Part shown: positions 43,100-55,603 of the stretch, piece after piece
Layout: every line of letters begins with the position of its first letter
How positions within the stretch are numbered: position 1 is the first letter of the stretch
Assembly: GCA_947034895.1 (NCBI GenBank)
Contig: OX344761.1
Location: 89,789,447 to 89,853,446 of the forward strand
Direction of reading: 5' to 3'
Length of the DNA: 64,000 bases
From: Rhytidiadelphus loreus
Lineage: Eukaryota; Streptophyta; Bryopsida; Hypnales; Hylocomiaceae
Notes under the pieces: model-generated
The model's database searches: none
Seen by the model: only the letters and a program-made list of their open reading frames with translations
Told to the model about the DNA's origin: nothing
Program-made: the position numbers and the translations under genes

Positions 43100-44580
43100 T
43101 ATACTTGTTAATATTTATAGAACTTATAATTTTAAGTTTGAATGAAATCTTATATAATGTTATGTTTTTATATAAAAAGTCTTTTATTATTTTTCCCATC
43201 CCTCAAGAATGATGTGTGCATTGAAAAGTTTTGGTTTCAAAGCGTCCGCACATTTTTTAGGGCACACATGGAAAAAAAACTTGTTCTCGTTGTAGTACTC
43301 CATGATGTGTCTCCAAAAATTTCCACTCTTTTGTCGAGTCCCTTGCTTTGGGTCCTATGAGGTTGTGAAATGTGTAAAAAAGAAAAACAAAGTTACTTCT
43401 CCTCCACCTCACAAAAGTTCTTCCCTTTCTTCGCACCCCCCCATTGCTTCCACGTCGACATCCATCAAGGGAACAGTCTACAAAATCTAAGATAGCATGA
43501 GTTGTAATACTACCCTCTACAAAGGCCCTCCCTTGCCGTGGAAATGTGAATGTAACGAGATGAACGGCAAAATTTATAACCTGACGTGCTATTGGTGTGA
43601 AGCCATTTGCCGCTAAAAAAAGCACACCAAGGACCGAGTGTCGTTGCCGAGACTGTCACACCGTACTGATGGCAATGCTCTACGTGTAGTTAGAGTTTAA
43701 TTTGAAAACTTCCACGATTAAGTTAGCAACATTATTAGCCACTTAATTGAGCTACCATATATAGTTTCCATAAACACACTGGCTGGACATACAAATCAAG
43801 AGTGTAGTTAAGATACCTGCCCATACTACGGCACATGCTGTTTGTGCCTCTGAATAGATTTGATGCAGACCCACATGCCGTGCAGCCACTTGTACTTCAC
43901 TTGCTTACAACTTGACAGGGATGCAAATCTTTGTCTTTCGAGATCTTAGTGAACCATTTAAGTTAGCGTGGATCGGGAGCAGTAAATTAATATGTAGCAC
44001 ACAATTGTTTCGCAATTGTACAAGTTCCAATTCACAACTGCCTGAGGACCAACAACTGCCTGAAGGAGAGAGTTTCTTGACACTTGGTGTAAAAATGAGT
44101 TTTTTTCTCTTCTGCTAGTTTTCACCAACTTAAGTGGAATATGATCTCCAGTCACATTCCCAAGTTGACACAGCCATGTGAGCCGGACTGCTTGTTTGTT
44201 TCTCTCTTTGTTTTTATGAAAGCACCGTCACTTTTCAGAAGAAAACAACAACAACAAAGGTTTCAAAGGTGAAGGAAAAAAAAGGAAAAGGAAGAAAAAG
44301 ATAATGTGCAACATATACTCAGCCTGCAGTAGGTTACATGTTGGAATGATATGAAAGACAGTTGAAAATTCCAACACATTTAAGCTGTAAGAGTTAGTTT
44401 ACTGGTAGGAATTGGTGCAGAAATACACCCTACAAAAGAACAAAGAAATCTTTGTTTTTCTGACATTGAAGTTAATTTGTAAGGAGTCTAGAAATGTATG
44501 CTATTATTGAGAATTTGGATATTGTTTTTTTGTCTACTTCTTTGAAGCCGGACAATTTGGGTGTGCTGCTTTGTCTTGTT
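43100..44580. other. No confirmed gene; possible transposase trace near 43530-43650
   Basis: Around 43530-43650 on the plus strand a frame reads CYWCEAICR-stop-KKHTKD, faintly like a BED-type zinc finger of hAT transposases. One stop interrupts it and no further transposase blocks follow. The rest shows nothing recognisable. Confidence 0.2.
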
Positions 44581-45014
44581 TTTGTTTTTTGTTTTTTCCA
44601 TTGTCTTGTTTTCGTGTGTGTCAAAAGAAAGGTGACATTGTCTTGTTTTGTTTTTGTTTTTATGTTTTTTTTGTGTGGGAGGATACAAATGAAGCAGTCT
44701 TTATTCCATTGAGAGAGAGAGAGAGAGCAACCCAATAATCACCATACAACTGAATGACGGAGTTGCCGTATCTTTGTTGCTGTGCAAATCGACGAAGAAT
44801 CTGATCTTCATAAAAACTGAAGACTTTGGCAACAGATAGCAGGAGATTGATTTGATCTTCACACCATCAGTGGAAGTTTCGTACGTGCATTAAAATTGTA
44901 GACCTATGGTAGGCTCATTGGAAATTAGAAGTTCACTCAATACTGTCCATATTTGTCTGTCCAAAACTCTACTGCTAAGGTAGCGAGTAGCGACTACCCT
45001 ATTGTCATCACTTT

Positions 45015-45209
45015 TTTTTTGGGAAGAGAACCCATGTCAATTAAAAAGCAAATGGAAGGCACTTATCTCTCAACCTCCCTCTGAGGTTACCACATCTGCT
45101 TGTGCCCGACTGATTGTTCTTTTTTCCTGGGTTTTTTTAATGCAATGGTCACCAATTTTTTTTTTTAAAAACAAAAAAAACAAGTGGAATAACACCTAGT
45201 CTGGCACCC
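45015..45209 (-). mobile_element. LINE-tail-like retroposon with 14-bp flanking repeat
   Basis: Begins with a T run, then gaacccatgtcaattaaaaa, which resembles the 3' end of the LINE at 58603 (gttgtgtcaattgaaaaac). ATTGTCATCACTTT flanks it at 45001-45014 and 45210-45223; a third copy lies at 45451-45464, so part of the flank has been re-duplicated with the adjoining minisatellite. Confidence 0.5.
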
Positions 45210-45450
45210 ATTGTCATCACTTTGATGTTTTTTAAAATGCAGTGGTCACCGTCTCTTTGAGAAGAAAAAAAAGAAAATGGAATAACACCTAGTCCAACAT
45301 TTTTTTTAATGCAATGGTCATTGTCTCTTTGAAATAAAAGAAAAAAGAAAATGGAATAACACCTAGTCCAACATTTTTTTTAATGCAATGGTCATTGTCT
45401 CTTTGAAATAAAAGAAAAAAGAAAATGGAATAACACCTAGTCCGGCATCC
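45185..45450. repeat. Minisatellite, units of 93, 74 and 74 bp
   Basis: tggaataacacctagtc recurs at 45185, 45278, 45352 and 45426. The last two full units are nearly identical, so at least one duplication is recent. Each unit includes aatgcaatggtca and gtctctttga. Confidence 0.9.
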
Positions 45451-45599
45451 ATTGTCATCACTTTGGTGAATGCACATGTTGAGACTCGTTGGAACATTAT
45501 TGGTGGTCAGAGCATAAACACATAGGTTCTCACTGTGGATTAGTGTACTTGGTGGTTAGGATTGACAACAAAATATTTCTAAAAATAGATACCAAAATA

Positions 45600-47155
45600 C
45601 AAGTAAATTAAAGATAGAAGGAAAAATTAAATCATTAATAGTTCTAGAATGGAATTGAAACATGTCAATCCTAATGGTGAGATTGTTGTAGCAAGTACTC
45701 TACATACAATGGAACTTTTTGTTTTGAAAAATGTGAGTTGAGCTCAAAAATGAATCCTATACAATGCTTTTGCAAGAAAATGCCTTGATTGCCTACAAAC
45801 TAAACTCATCATAACTTTCAAATACCTAATTCAAATTGAATCAATCAAAGCTTCTTGGGCAAAGATTAACCCTTAAAGGACCATCGCTATACTTTCACCA
45901 AAAACTCTCCAAAACTGCCATTTCTAGTACAAGTACCAAAATTTTGAAAAAAAAACTTTTTTTGACATATCTAACCGTAGGATCTTGTATTATATAGTGT
46001 AAAGAACATGTGATAAAAATTTCAGACATTTCCACCGGGGGGATTGCAAGATATAAGCATTCAAATGAACTAAAATCATTTTTTTGACCCTGCGAAAAGC
46101 AGGGCAGTTGCACTTCACAAGCTCACATTTTTATGAAAAAATGACCTAAATGGTGGTGCTTCTTTGTATTTGTTTTCCTAGACAAGTTGTCCACATGCTT
46201 GAAAAATTCCAGATTATTTGGAATAGTACAACATATAGGAAAAAAAATAGTAAGTAGGTAGTAGTAGAGAATGATTAAAAATACTAAATTATTTACAATT
46301 TAAATATGGAGTTAAAAATTTCCAATCCCAATGGTCAAAATGTTGTAATAATGTATCTACATCCTAAAATTTTATTTTTGTCCAAAAATATTGAAAATTG
46401 GGTAAGATAAAGGATTTCAAAGTTTATTTTAGAGTAGGAAATCCAAAACTGCCCGCAAACAAAAAATCCTCATAACTTTTGACTCATTGATCAAAATGGA
46501 ATGATTCAAAACTTTTTGTGTATATAAAACTCTAGAAAATCAATTCCAAATTTTTGTTTCTGAAAAAAGTGACTTTTTCTGATCTGCCCGAACTGCCCGC
46601 TTGGGAAAAAAAGTAACATATTAGGCTATAACTTTTGACTCGTATTTCCAAATGTCATGAAATTTGGTCCTTATAAAAGATATTCCTTGACCCCACATTC
46701 TATTAAAATTTCAGCCCCAAATATGAAAATCTCTGCTCGTAGGTACCTGCCCAAAAATTTTATACAACCAAAAAACACAGTCCAGTCCTTTAGGGGTTAA
46801 AATAAAAATTATATTCCCAATAAGCAAATATATTTTCAAACCTTCAAAAGAAGTTTCAAAATCTTTGGTCCTCTAAATTCCTTAGTATTCATAAAGAATA
46901 TCATAAATATCGTTATCAAATTCCTTCTCAGTTATAAGATAGGTCTTCCTAAAAATTTAACCATCCTTCACCATTCATGTTGTCATGTGAATCTATGTAA
47001 GCTCTTCCTTGTCCATTTCCATTTAGCTTTCAAACATGACCTAACACACAATCATAGTAAAAATTAGGTAGGTCATTTGTATGTGGTCATGCAACAAGAC
47101 TAGATAAAATAGGTTTAAACACTTTTTAAGATTCTCCAACTTTTAAGAGCTCTTT
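45600..47155. repeat. Direct duplicate segment A (interrupted by a TTAA element)
   Basis: 45600-45865 plus 46801-47155 match 51420-52395 in the same orientation, for example ggaattgaaacatgt, aaaatgccttgattgc and gcaaatatattttcaaacct. The piggyBac-like element at 45870-46796 is absent from the other copy. Confidence 0.8.
45870..46796 (-). mobile_element. Non-autonomous piggyBac-like TTAA element, copy 2 (927 bp)
   Basis: Inverted copy of 4941-5865, very similar over its whole length by eye. Flanked by TTAA at 45866-45869 and 46797-46800. It splits a sequence that is found uninterrupted near 51758-51770, where the site reads TTGA; this fixes the ends independently of the terminal repeats. Confidence 0.85.
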
Positions 47156-47549
47156 ATCCCCTAAAGTTATTTCATGTTTAGAGGCTCAACATTGCTTCAA
47201 AAGACTGGTCTCCCAAAGTAAGGCTAAAATCTTCATCTATATTTATTTTTAAACAAATTCAACCATGGGATCCTTTAGCTAACTTGTTAGAGTATCCCCC
47301 CCCCCTAAATTTTCAAAATAAAAAACCTTACCAATTGCAAGATCACAATGGTTGAATTTCAAAAAGAAGTATTTTCAACTCCCCAAGCAATTAGATTTCA
47401 TCTTTCAAATTTTTTACCCAAAAATGTGTAGATCCTACAACCTACAACTCTTTGTAATATGTTGAAGAAATGAGTTGGGAATATATATTAATTTCTTAAA
47501 ATTTTATTTTTCATATTCATGCTTGATAAAAATAGTAGGTAGAAAGAAG

Positions 47550-48080
47550 TAGAGAATGATTTAAAATACTAAATTGTTGAGAATTTAGTTATGGAATTAA
47601 AAACTGCCAATTCCAATAGTTGTAATGATATACCAAACAATCTACATCCTATGATTTTACTTTATTCCAAAAATATTGAAAATTGAGTTAAATAAAAGGA
47701 ATCCAAAATTTATTTTAGAATAGAGATTCTACAACTGTCAACAAACTAAAACTCCTTATAACTTTCATCTTTGTCATTAATCAAAACGGAATGATTTAAA
47801 TCTTTCCACACATGTATAAATCTAGAAATCCAATTTCAAATTTTTATTTATTAAAAAATTGATTTTTTTTAGTTGCATGTATGCTGGGCTCCAAAAGAAA
47901 CTATATATCATACAATAACTTTCTAACTATGTACTCAAAAGTTATGAAAGTTGTTGCGCTTTAAAGCTACTTTTTGCCCACGTGTTGTGTGAAAATTTCA
48001 AAGAAAAAAATGATTTTTTTTAATAAATGGATGAATGAAAATACTATGCTACTAAAAAATGCAATTTGGTCCTTGAGGAG
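47550..48080 (+). mobile_element. Diverged piggyBac-like element fragment
   Basis: Interior matches 2880-3120 in the same order (for example tattgaaaattgagttaaat). It ends GGTCCTTGAGGAG followed by TTAA at 48081-48084. The left end is not resolved. Confidence 0.5.
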
Positions 48081-48268
48081 TTAAATGTCCAATTATAGGC
48101 AAACTTGTTTACTTTAGATGTAGCTTCTTTTGATGCAATGCCTCGTTTAATTTGGCTTAATCTTCCCTTTGGGTTCAAAGTCAACAAAGTTATTCCTTTT
48201 TGAACAAAGATTACTAGATCACTAGGTCATTGCTAAGTAAGCCTACCTAAACATCTTCACATTCATTG

Positions 48269-48590
48269 CATTAGATGAGATTTCCCTATTGGGAAGGGCC
48301 ACGAGTTCCCAAGTGGGAAACTGGACGAAACTGGACAAAATCAGATGAAACTAGCCGTTTGCAAGGCCTGCTGACCTAGCCAAGCGACTGCCACGTCGAT
48401 TTTTTTCTTAAAAAAATAAAAAAATAAAATTTAATTTTGTTTTTCATTTTAAGAACTTTAAATTTATTTATTTATTTGAAAACAAAAACACATGTTATCC
48501 GTGTTCGAGGGGGCCTGGGGAAACGGATGGGGGAACGAAGCTGGAAACAGCTGGAAACGGCCCTCCAGCCCCCCCGAATCACATCTAATG
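48269..48590. mobile_element. CATTAG-family MITE (322 bp)
   Basis: Begins CATTAGATGAGATTT and ends ATCACATCTAATG. GC-rich arms with gggaaac and ggaaac motifs; the AT-rich centre lies right of a gccacgtcga motif. Its right end abuts TTAA of an element terminus. Confidence 0.75.
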
Positions 48591-48595
48591 TTTAA

Positions 48596-48611
48596 CCCCT
48601 AAAGGACTAGG
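48596..48611 (+). mobile_element. Left terminus of a TTAA element, interrupted by a MITE
   Basis: TTAA at 48592-48595 then CCCCTAAAGGAC, the exact family terminus, cut off after 16 bases by a CATTAG-type MITE starting at 48612. The rest of the element is not identified beyond the MITE. Confidence 0.45.
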
Positions 48612-48765
48612 CATTAGCAGAGATTTGAGGGGTCCGGGAGATCGCGAGTTCCCGGGGAGTTCATTGACTGTAAACTCTCTGTGAACTGTAATCTGACGTG
48701 GCTAGGAGACGACCACGTTAGACATTAATATTTTATTAATTTTTAAAAAAAATATAAAAAAAAAA

Positions 48766-48797
<32 letters not shown>

Positions 48798-48951
48798 TTT
48801 TTAATTTTTAATTTTTTTTTTTAATTTTTTAATTTTTAATTTTAATTTTTAATTTTTTTTTAATTTTTTTAATTTTGATTGTATTTGGTTGTTCACAACA
48901 AGGGGAACAACCCGGAAATAGGCTTCCAGACCCCTCAAATCTCCCCTAATG
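48612..48951. mobile_element. CATTAG-family MITE (340 bp)
   Basis: Begins CATTAGCAGAGATTTGAGG and ends CCTCAAATCTCCCCTAATG. The centre is a long AT tract with a (TA)n run at about 48770-48798. Carries tgacgtggctaggag. It is inserted in the terminus of a TTAA element. Confidence 0.8.
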
Positions 48952-48999
48952 TGTGTTTGAGCATAGCTCTTGTTTTTATTGACTAGCTCTTGTAACAAG

Positions 49000-51400
49000 C
49001 ATAATTCTCCATTTATGTGGAATAATTTTGATGACCACCACAATCAAAGTGAAAGAAGACTTTTGTAGCTTTCTTATGAAAAAATGATAAAGGAAATCAT
49101 ATGATTTTTGAAACATCCTTGGATAGTACATTGTGATACTATTTTGTTAGTAACTATAGAAAAATCATACTTTAAGTATATGATTTCCAAATCTGGTGTT
49201 GATGCTTTGTACACATTGACATGCAAGTCGAGAATATTGTTATGATAAAAAAAATTTACCACATATTTAGTAAAATCCCTTAAAATGTTTATACAACAAA
49301 GTGTTTCAAAGCAAAGTAAATTTGTTTTGTATGGGTAGAAAAGATTATACAAATACAAAACAAATTTACTTTGTTTTGAAACACTTTTGTGCAATGATTG
49401 CTTGCATAAATAACAACCTTCATTATTTTGCGGCTTCTATAGTATATTCTTCATGTGTACCATTCATTACGTTTGACTTGACATTCTTGATTCTCCTAAG
49501 AAAGACAAAAACTATACTTCAAACTTCAAGTGATATTTGTAGATTTAGCAATTGCATCTAAATATTTTATAAGTTTATAATAATATCATTAGTATTGATC
49601 ATACAATGTTGTATTGTTTTATTTTAGATTACCAATATAGGCCACATAATGAACTATCTAATATGTGTACATCCTCTTTTGTCTTTTCAAAAAATTGGAT
49701 GATTTACATCATTACTTGACAGAAATATTCAAAAAAAAATTCAAAAAAGTTGTCTTTTGTAATTGTGATGTTCATAGGTGCACTAGGGACTACATGAGTC
49801 ATGATTGGATATGGAAATTGATAGTCCTATACAATTTCCATACATGGGAAAACATATGTTCTGTGCACCTGCAATTGCAAAATCTTTTCGTGAACTCCAT
49901 CAATCTCCTTGGGAGTTCACTATTATTGCAAAAAAATAAAATTTATCGTTTATTTTGATTGGTTTTGACCATGCTTGCTCAAAGAAAATGAATTGGAAAA
50001 AAATGATTGTGGTGAGAACTACGGTTTCATTTAATGGCAAAGCTTATTATCCTATTTTGGATGTCATACATCTTGTTACAATTCAAGAGAATTTATAGAT
50101 GGAGGACTACAACTTTTGTACATACTCTTGCTAGCAATATCAAGCCCAAAGCTACCCCTACTCAATGAGTCTAGTAGGTCTTGAACATGGACCTAATGGG
50201 ATGGCCTAAACTCAATCAACCAAGTCTGCAACTTATTGATTGTTTTCACTTCCACGAAGCTTATATTGCCTATGCTAAATGATTGTAGGGTATCATTTCC
50301 TTTGAGAAAATTTCATGTTGGATTTGGATTTGGTTAAGTTACTAAAACAAAAAATAAAATTTGTTTTTAATTTACCTTTTTAAAATTTTTTAAAGGTTTG
50401 TAATTCCATGCAAGGAATATGAATAGGACTTTAGAGGATGAAAAGTGGTCCATGTAATGTAGTTTAGGTTGAAATCCCTTAGCTTATATGGACAAGGGAG
50501 GAGGATAAACAATAGTCTTCTCTTTCTTCTTTTTCATAGTGTGTAGGTGAGTCAAGTGTTTGAGTAGTCTTGGCAAGTTGTGTAAGATTGCTATTGTAAC
50601 AAAATTATAGGAGGATGTTTTCTTTTTTTGTTACAAAAATATATAACTTGCCTTGTTTAGAGTCAATACGTATATATTATGCTTGATGCGCAAAAGAGGG
50701 TTAACTTCTTGCCAAATTTAAAGGCAAAAAATTCAATCACTTATAAAAGTTTATTTAAAAAGTATTAAGTTATGAGATTTGGTTCAAGTGTATATCGAGT
50801 TGTTTTCTTTCTATAAAGGTATAGAATTCTTAGTTTGAAGTTAGGACGTGACCACTGGAAGTAAAAGATATGGAAGGAAGTAGTATACGCATGTATAATG
50901 GTGAACCACTTTTACACTCATATCCTTATACAATTATGGAATTTCTTCATGTCATGTGTTGATTCTAATTGTAGATAGAAACCCAATATTTTTCCAAAGC
51001 AAATTTCTTTGTACACGACAGAGTTTACTTAGAAATTTACATTAATTAACCCCTAGAGGTTCATGACTATGTTTAATAAAAGAATACTCCCAAACTACCA
51101 TTTCTAGTGCAAAGAGCTATAATGATTTTATTTATTTATTTATTTTACATCTTCAAGCATAGAATCTTGAACAAAACTTGTATGAAAATGTAGGGAATTT
51201 TTTTTAGAAACTTTGACCATGTAGATTGTAAGACATTAATACTCAAAGTAGAAAAAGAAGTTTAAACCTAGCAATCATAGATTGTTAGATTTTGAATCCT
51301 CTTAATTCAAAAAATTTGCACTATGAAGTTTTGAGCTCAAATATTTATGGTGAAAGTTTGAATTGAGGATTTATGAATTAAGAAAAAAACGATTTTCACC
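49000..51400. other. AT-rich DNA between the direct duplicate segments
   Basis: No gene recognised. A small inverted repeat around aaacaaatttactttg lies at 49300-49385. A piece near 50800-50870 resembles the 11.0-11.6 kb tandem repeat. Confidence 0.45.
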
Positions 51401-51419
51401 TTTAAAATTTTATTAAATA

Positions 51420-52395
51420 GAAGAAAATTAAAGATACAAGTTAAGGTAGAAGTTAAATCATGAATAGTTCTAAAATGGAATTGAAACATGTTGATCCTAA
51501 TGGTAAGATTGTTTTAGCAAGTATTTTTCACACAATGGAACATTTTGAAAAATGTGAAAATTGAGCTCATAAATGAATCCTATATGATGTTTTTGTAGGA
51601 AAATGCCTTGATTGCTTGCAAAATTATACTTGTTATTACTGTCACATGCCTAATCCACATTGAATGAATCAAAGATTTCCAAGTAGACAAGAATATAATC
51701 TATAATAATAATTTTGTGCTTAGGAGGGCATTATTTATTTATTTTGGACAAAGATTGAAATAAAACTATGTTCCCATAAAGCAAATATATTTTCAAACCT
51801 CCAAAAGAAGTTTCAAAATCCTTGGTCCTTTAAGTCATTTAGAATTCATATTGAATATCATTATAGTTCTTGAATTCCATTAGATGTATTTTGGCCTGTC
51901 GGGAGGGTCGTTTCAAGTTGGTTCTCGTTGTTGGGAACTAGCTAGCATGGTTTGGAAAAAATAAATAAAATAAAAAGATAAAAAATATTAATTTTTTTCA
52001 ATGCTTACTAATGTGGCAGTCTCTCGACCATATCAACAAGCTATGTGGTGGAGATTCCAAAGTTTATAAATACAGTGGAAACTCATAGCCCTTAACAAAA
52101 TCCGAAACTCATCTAATGATTCTAAATTATAGGATAAATTTTTCTAAAAACTCAACCATCCTCCACCATTTATATTGTCATGTGAATCCACTTTAGTTTG
52201 GCAATCAGATACTATAATTTAAGTAAGAGTGCAACCACATATAAGCTCTTCCCTATCCAATTCCCTATAGCTCTAAGCATGCCTTGGCACACAATCATGG
52301 AAAAAATTAGGTGGACCATTTGTATGTGATTCACCCAATAAAACTAGATAAATAGGTTCAACCATTCTTTAAATTCCCTAAATTTCAAGAGTTAT
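51420..52395. repeat. Direct duplicate segment B (interrupted by a CATTAG MITE)
   Basis: Second copy of the 45600 segment, carrying its own MITE insertion at 51878-52118 that segment A lacks. The pair are direct repeats of roughly 0.6-0.7 kb about 4.3 kb apart; they could be old LTRs, but I found no primer-binding site or coding frame between them. Confidence 0.75.
51878..52118. mobile_element. CATTAG-family MITE (241 bp)
   Basis: Begins CATTAGATG and ends CATCTAATG. It interrupts a segment also found at 46801-47155, where the corresponding position (about 46926) is empty, so the ends are supported by comparison. Confidence 0.8.
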
Positions 52396-52668
52396 TGCAA
52401 GTACATGCCTTATATAGAAACAAACTCTAAAATAAACCATATAATTGTATAGCCATTTGGAGGCATGACTAGTTGTTTGGAAATCTAGATTTAGAAGCAA
52501 AAATCTCAATTTTACATTATTTGAATTAAGAAATAATTGATCCTATATATGCCATGTGACTATTTTTGCCACTTGAGGGGTGCTATTAAGTGAGCATGGA
52601 CTTGTGAGCCCATGAGCTAGAAGACTATACACCAATGTTATAGGGGCCTATGTTGTAGAACCTTTCTA

Positions 52669-52800
52669 TGATTATAGATGCCTATATTATAGATGCCTAT
52701 ATTATAGATGCCTATATTACAAGTGTTTATAATATAAGCACCTTCAATGGTTGTGGGATATCTACTTATACATATGCTCAAGGCTCACATGCTCGCATTT
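52669..52800 (+). repeat. Inverted partner of 9968-10085, with 15-bp tandem repeat
   Basis: Opens with about three copies of atagatgcctatatt (15 bp), then caccttcaatggttgtggga and tatctacttatacatatgct, inverted relative to 9968-10085. Confidence 0.75.
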
Positions 52801-53033
52801 TTATACTCACTTTTGTTGTTGTGTGTCACTCTATGGAATGCTCCATTATGGCCATGTTAGAAGTTCAAATGAGCCACTTTTGAATAAATTAGTCATGCCG
52901 TGGGCATTCTTAAGATTATAGTTGAATAAACACCAATAGGCTACAAATGGTGCATTATGATTTCATTCTTTTTCTTTTTCTTTTAACTACAATTAAATAT
53001 TAATGACATGTAATGAATAAAATCAATGTAATG

Positions 53034-53328
53034 CATTACATGTGTTTTGGCTGTTGAAGAGGGTTGCAAGTTCTCAACTCGAAATCCACCTGAAACCCGC
53101 CGAAACCCGCTGTTCCATGCCTGCGCTGACCTGGACGAGAGACTATCAGGTCAATTTTTTCGAGAAAAATAAATAAAATAAAATAATATAACTTTGTTTC
53201 TCATTTTAAGGACTTAAAAAAATTCAAAAAAAAGAAAGTTTGACACCGGAGTTCGAGAAGACTGAAGGGAACGGAGCAAGGAACAAGCCTGAAACGGCCC
53301 TTTAATCCCCCCTCAATCTCATCTAATG
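53034..53328. mobile_element. CATTAG-family MITE (about 295 bp)
   Basis: Right end CTCATCTAATG is clear; the left end is probably CATTACATG at 53034. Arms contain ctgaaacccgc/gcctgaaacggc-type inverted sequence and an AT-rich centre, as in the copy at 48269. Confidence 0.65.
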
Positions 53329-53329
53329 A

Positions 53330-55300
53330 ATAAAAGCCTTTGCATGTAATTTATCAAATATTGTGATTGAATGTTAGTATATAACAAAGAATTCTTAATT
53401 TGTAAGTATGGTCTTTAGAAAAGGTATTTTCCCACTTTTGAGCAAATGACCAATAGACATTGTTGGGGGTGTAGAAGTGGCACTTTGGGTAGGGATGGAA
53501 GCTACATTTTAGAAGTGACCTAGTAGCAAGAATGGGATCATGTACCTTTTGGGTGAAATTTCAAGAAAACATGGCCACACTAGGGCCTAAATGTTACAAC
53601 AATTAGGATAATATTGTAGCCATGTTAGGTGAGTAAGATGAACATTATGAGTATATATTTTATTGGTATATGAGTGATATGGTAACACTTGTAGGTTATT
53701 TGAAGTGCGTAGTTTCATACTTTGTTTTGCTCAACCTTCTTCACTCACTCACAAAATGGATTAGGAAAGACTTGAATACTTTAGGAGGGCATTGAAATTA
53801 GATGTTCATGTGGATTTGTAAGGTTTCAACTAATCTACCTCCTAAAGGTTTTGGATGTTGTGCAATTGTACAAAAAGGAGACCAATAGTTCACTGGAGTT
53901 GTTGGAAAAATTTACAATTTTTTTTGTAAGTACAACTATAAGATTTGATATTCATCTATAAATTATATATTTCTTCAAATTTCTAAACCAATTTGTATGT
54001 GATTTTCAAGATCATAGGACTCAAAGTTGTGAAACAAACTTTCTTGAGACCCTTAGATTCATCGACAATTTTGATTTAGATGGGCAAAGCTATATGTGGA
54101 TATGGTCTCATTTCTTATGCTTCTTGGAATTATTTGTGCTCATCAAGTTACCTACATGCTCAATTTTTTTTAAGTGTTTGGGGTTGTAGAACTTATTAAA
54201 AAAAATAGAATATGCATACATGTATGCTTGGGAGGCCACTACATATTATATTTTCCATATACATGCATTCGAAGGTACTTTATGGGGTCTATTATATTTT
54301 TTCTATAATTTATGGTATCCTATTGTTATAAAAAATTTAAGATGGGATATTCTAGAAGGCAGTATTGTTTATTTAAATTACTTCATTTTTTGATTTCACG
54401 TAGTTTTTTTCTAAAAAAAATTCTTCTACAACAACCATGCTTAAGTGTTTATTAAAACTACACCCCAACATTACTTTGAACTTGTAGGACTACATTATGA
54501 AGTTTTAGATAAACAAGATTTTGCAAGTTGGGCTTGGTTACATTCAATTTCAAAAGTAGAGACAACATATTTTAGAATGTGCATTTTATCTCATTGAGTT
54601 AAAATAAAGACATATACAAATATGATACAAAACACGTTTAATGACACCAGCAAGTGCCTTGCCACCCACTAATTATTAAAACAACAACCAATTTTGGAGA
54701 TACAATAGCCTTCTAGAATTGGGATGAGTTTGGCTTTGCCGCCAAATGAATCTCCTAAAAAATTCAACAACAACCTCAACATCATGCTCCTTTACACAAA
54801 AGCTTGGAAAATAAATCAACATACCTCACATAGCCAAACAACAAAACATCTATGGAAGTCACGGATGCAATTACTATTACAAAAGTATGGCACTACTAGC
54901 ATCCATTCTTCACATAGCAAAACCTGAACAATGAAAAGTCAATACACTTTCTAAATTTAAATCTAGAGTTTTTACAAAAACTTTGAAATAGTACTTTGAA
55001 AGTCTTGCAAAGGCCCCAAAATGTCCAATTTGACGGTGCAATCGTGATATACTAAAATCCATAGTGTATGAATAGGTACCATGTCCTCACATTTTATTTG
55101 TTGTCCTAACTTCATTTTCAAGTTAACATAAAAAAACAAGTAGAAAATAACACTATTCTTTATTTACACCAATATGACTTTGGTTGTCTACAATATGACT
55201 ATAATATGGAATAACCTCAATTTTTGGAGTTAATGAATCCGACTACTTGGAGGTGAGACAAGGGATGAGAGTGAGATCATGCACTAATATGTTGCAGAAG
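53330..55300. other. AT-rich DNA, nothing recognised
   Basis: No repeat ends or coding homology seen. A 67-codon plus frame at 54724-54927 has no recognisable features. Confidence 0.45.
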
Positions 55301-55307
55301 AGTAAAG

Positions 55308-55603
55308 TAGTATGCTCTAAACGTGCCCATGCTCTAAAAGCAATCATGATATAGATGTACATTTTTCTTTCTTCAATGTACCAGCAATGTACATTTCAGG
55401 AAGTGATTGCTTTTTGTGACTATTGCATTTCAACATCAAAAATTTGTAACTAATTCCTCGAAGGTCCTAAAAATATGAAATGACTTGGATTAGATGCCAA
55501 TTTCTTTTTTCTTCATATGAAAATTTATTTAAGATTGTTTCAAGGAGTTTAACTTCCTTGAAAAGGCAATCAACTCTTAAATGGTCACTTTAAGAACATA
55601 CTA
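55308..55603. mobile_element. TIR element of the TAGTGTGCTC family (296 bp)
   Basis: Left end TAGTATGCTCTAAA, right end (reverse complement) TAGTATGTTCTTAAA; the right side continues ggtcactttaag-type sequence shared with the copies near 1340 and 17630. Interior shorter than at 17610. Confidence 0.55.

Noticed and set aside
43257..43625. 122-codon minus-strand frame, considered as a transposase
   Set aside because: No transposase motif; the only faint hint (CxxC...H) is on the opposite strand and interrupted by a stop.
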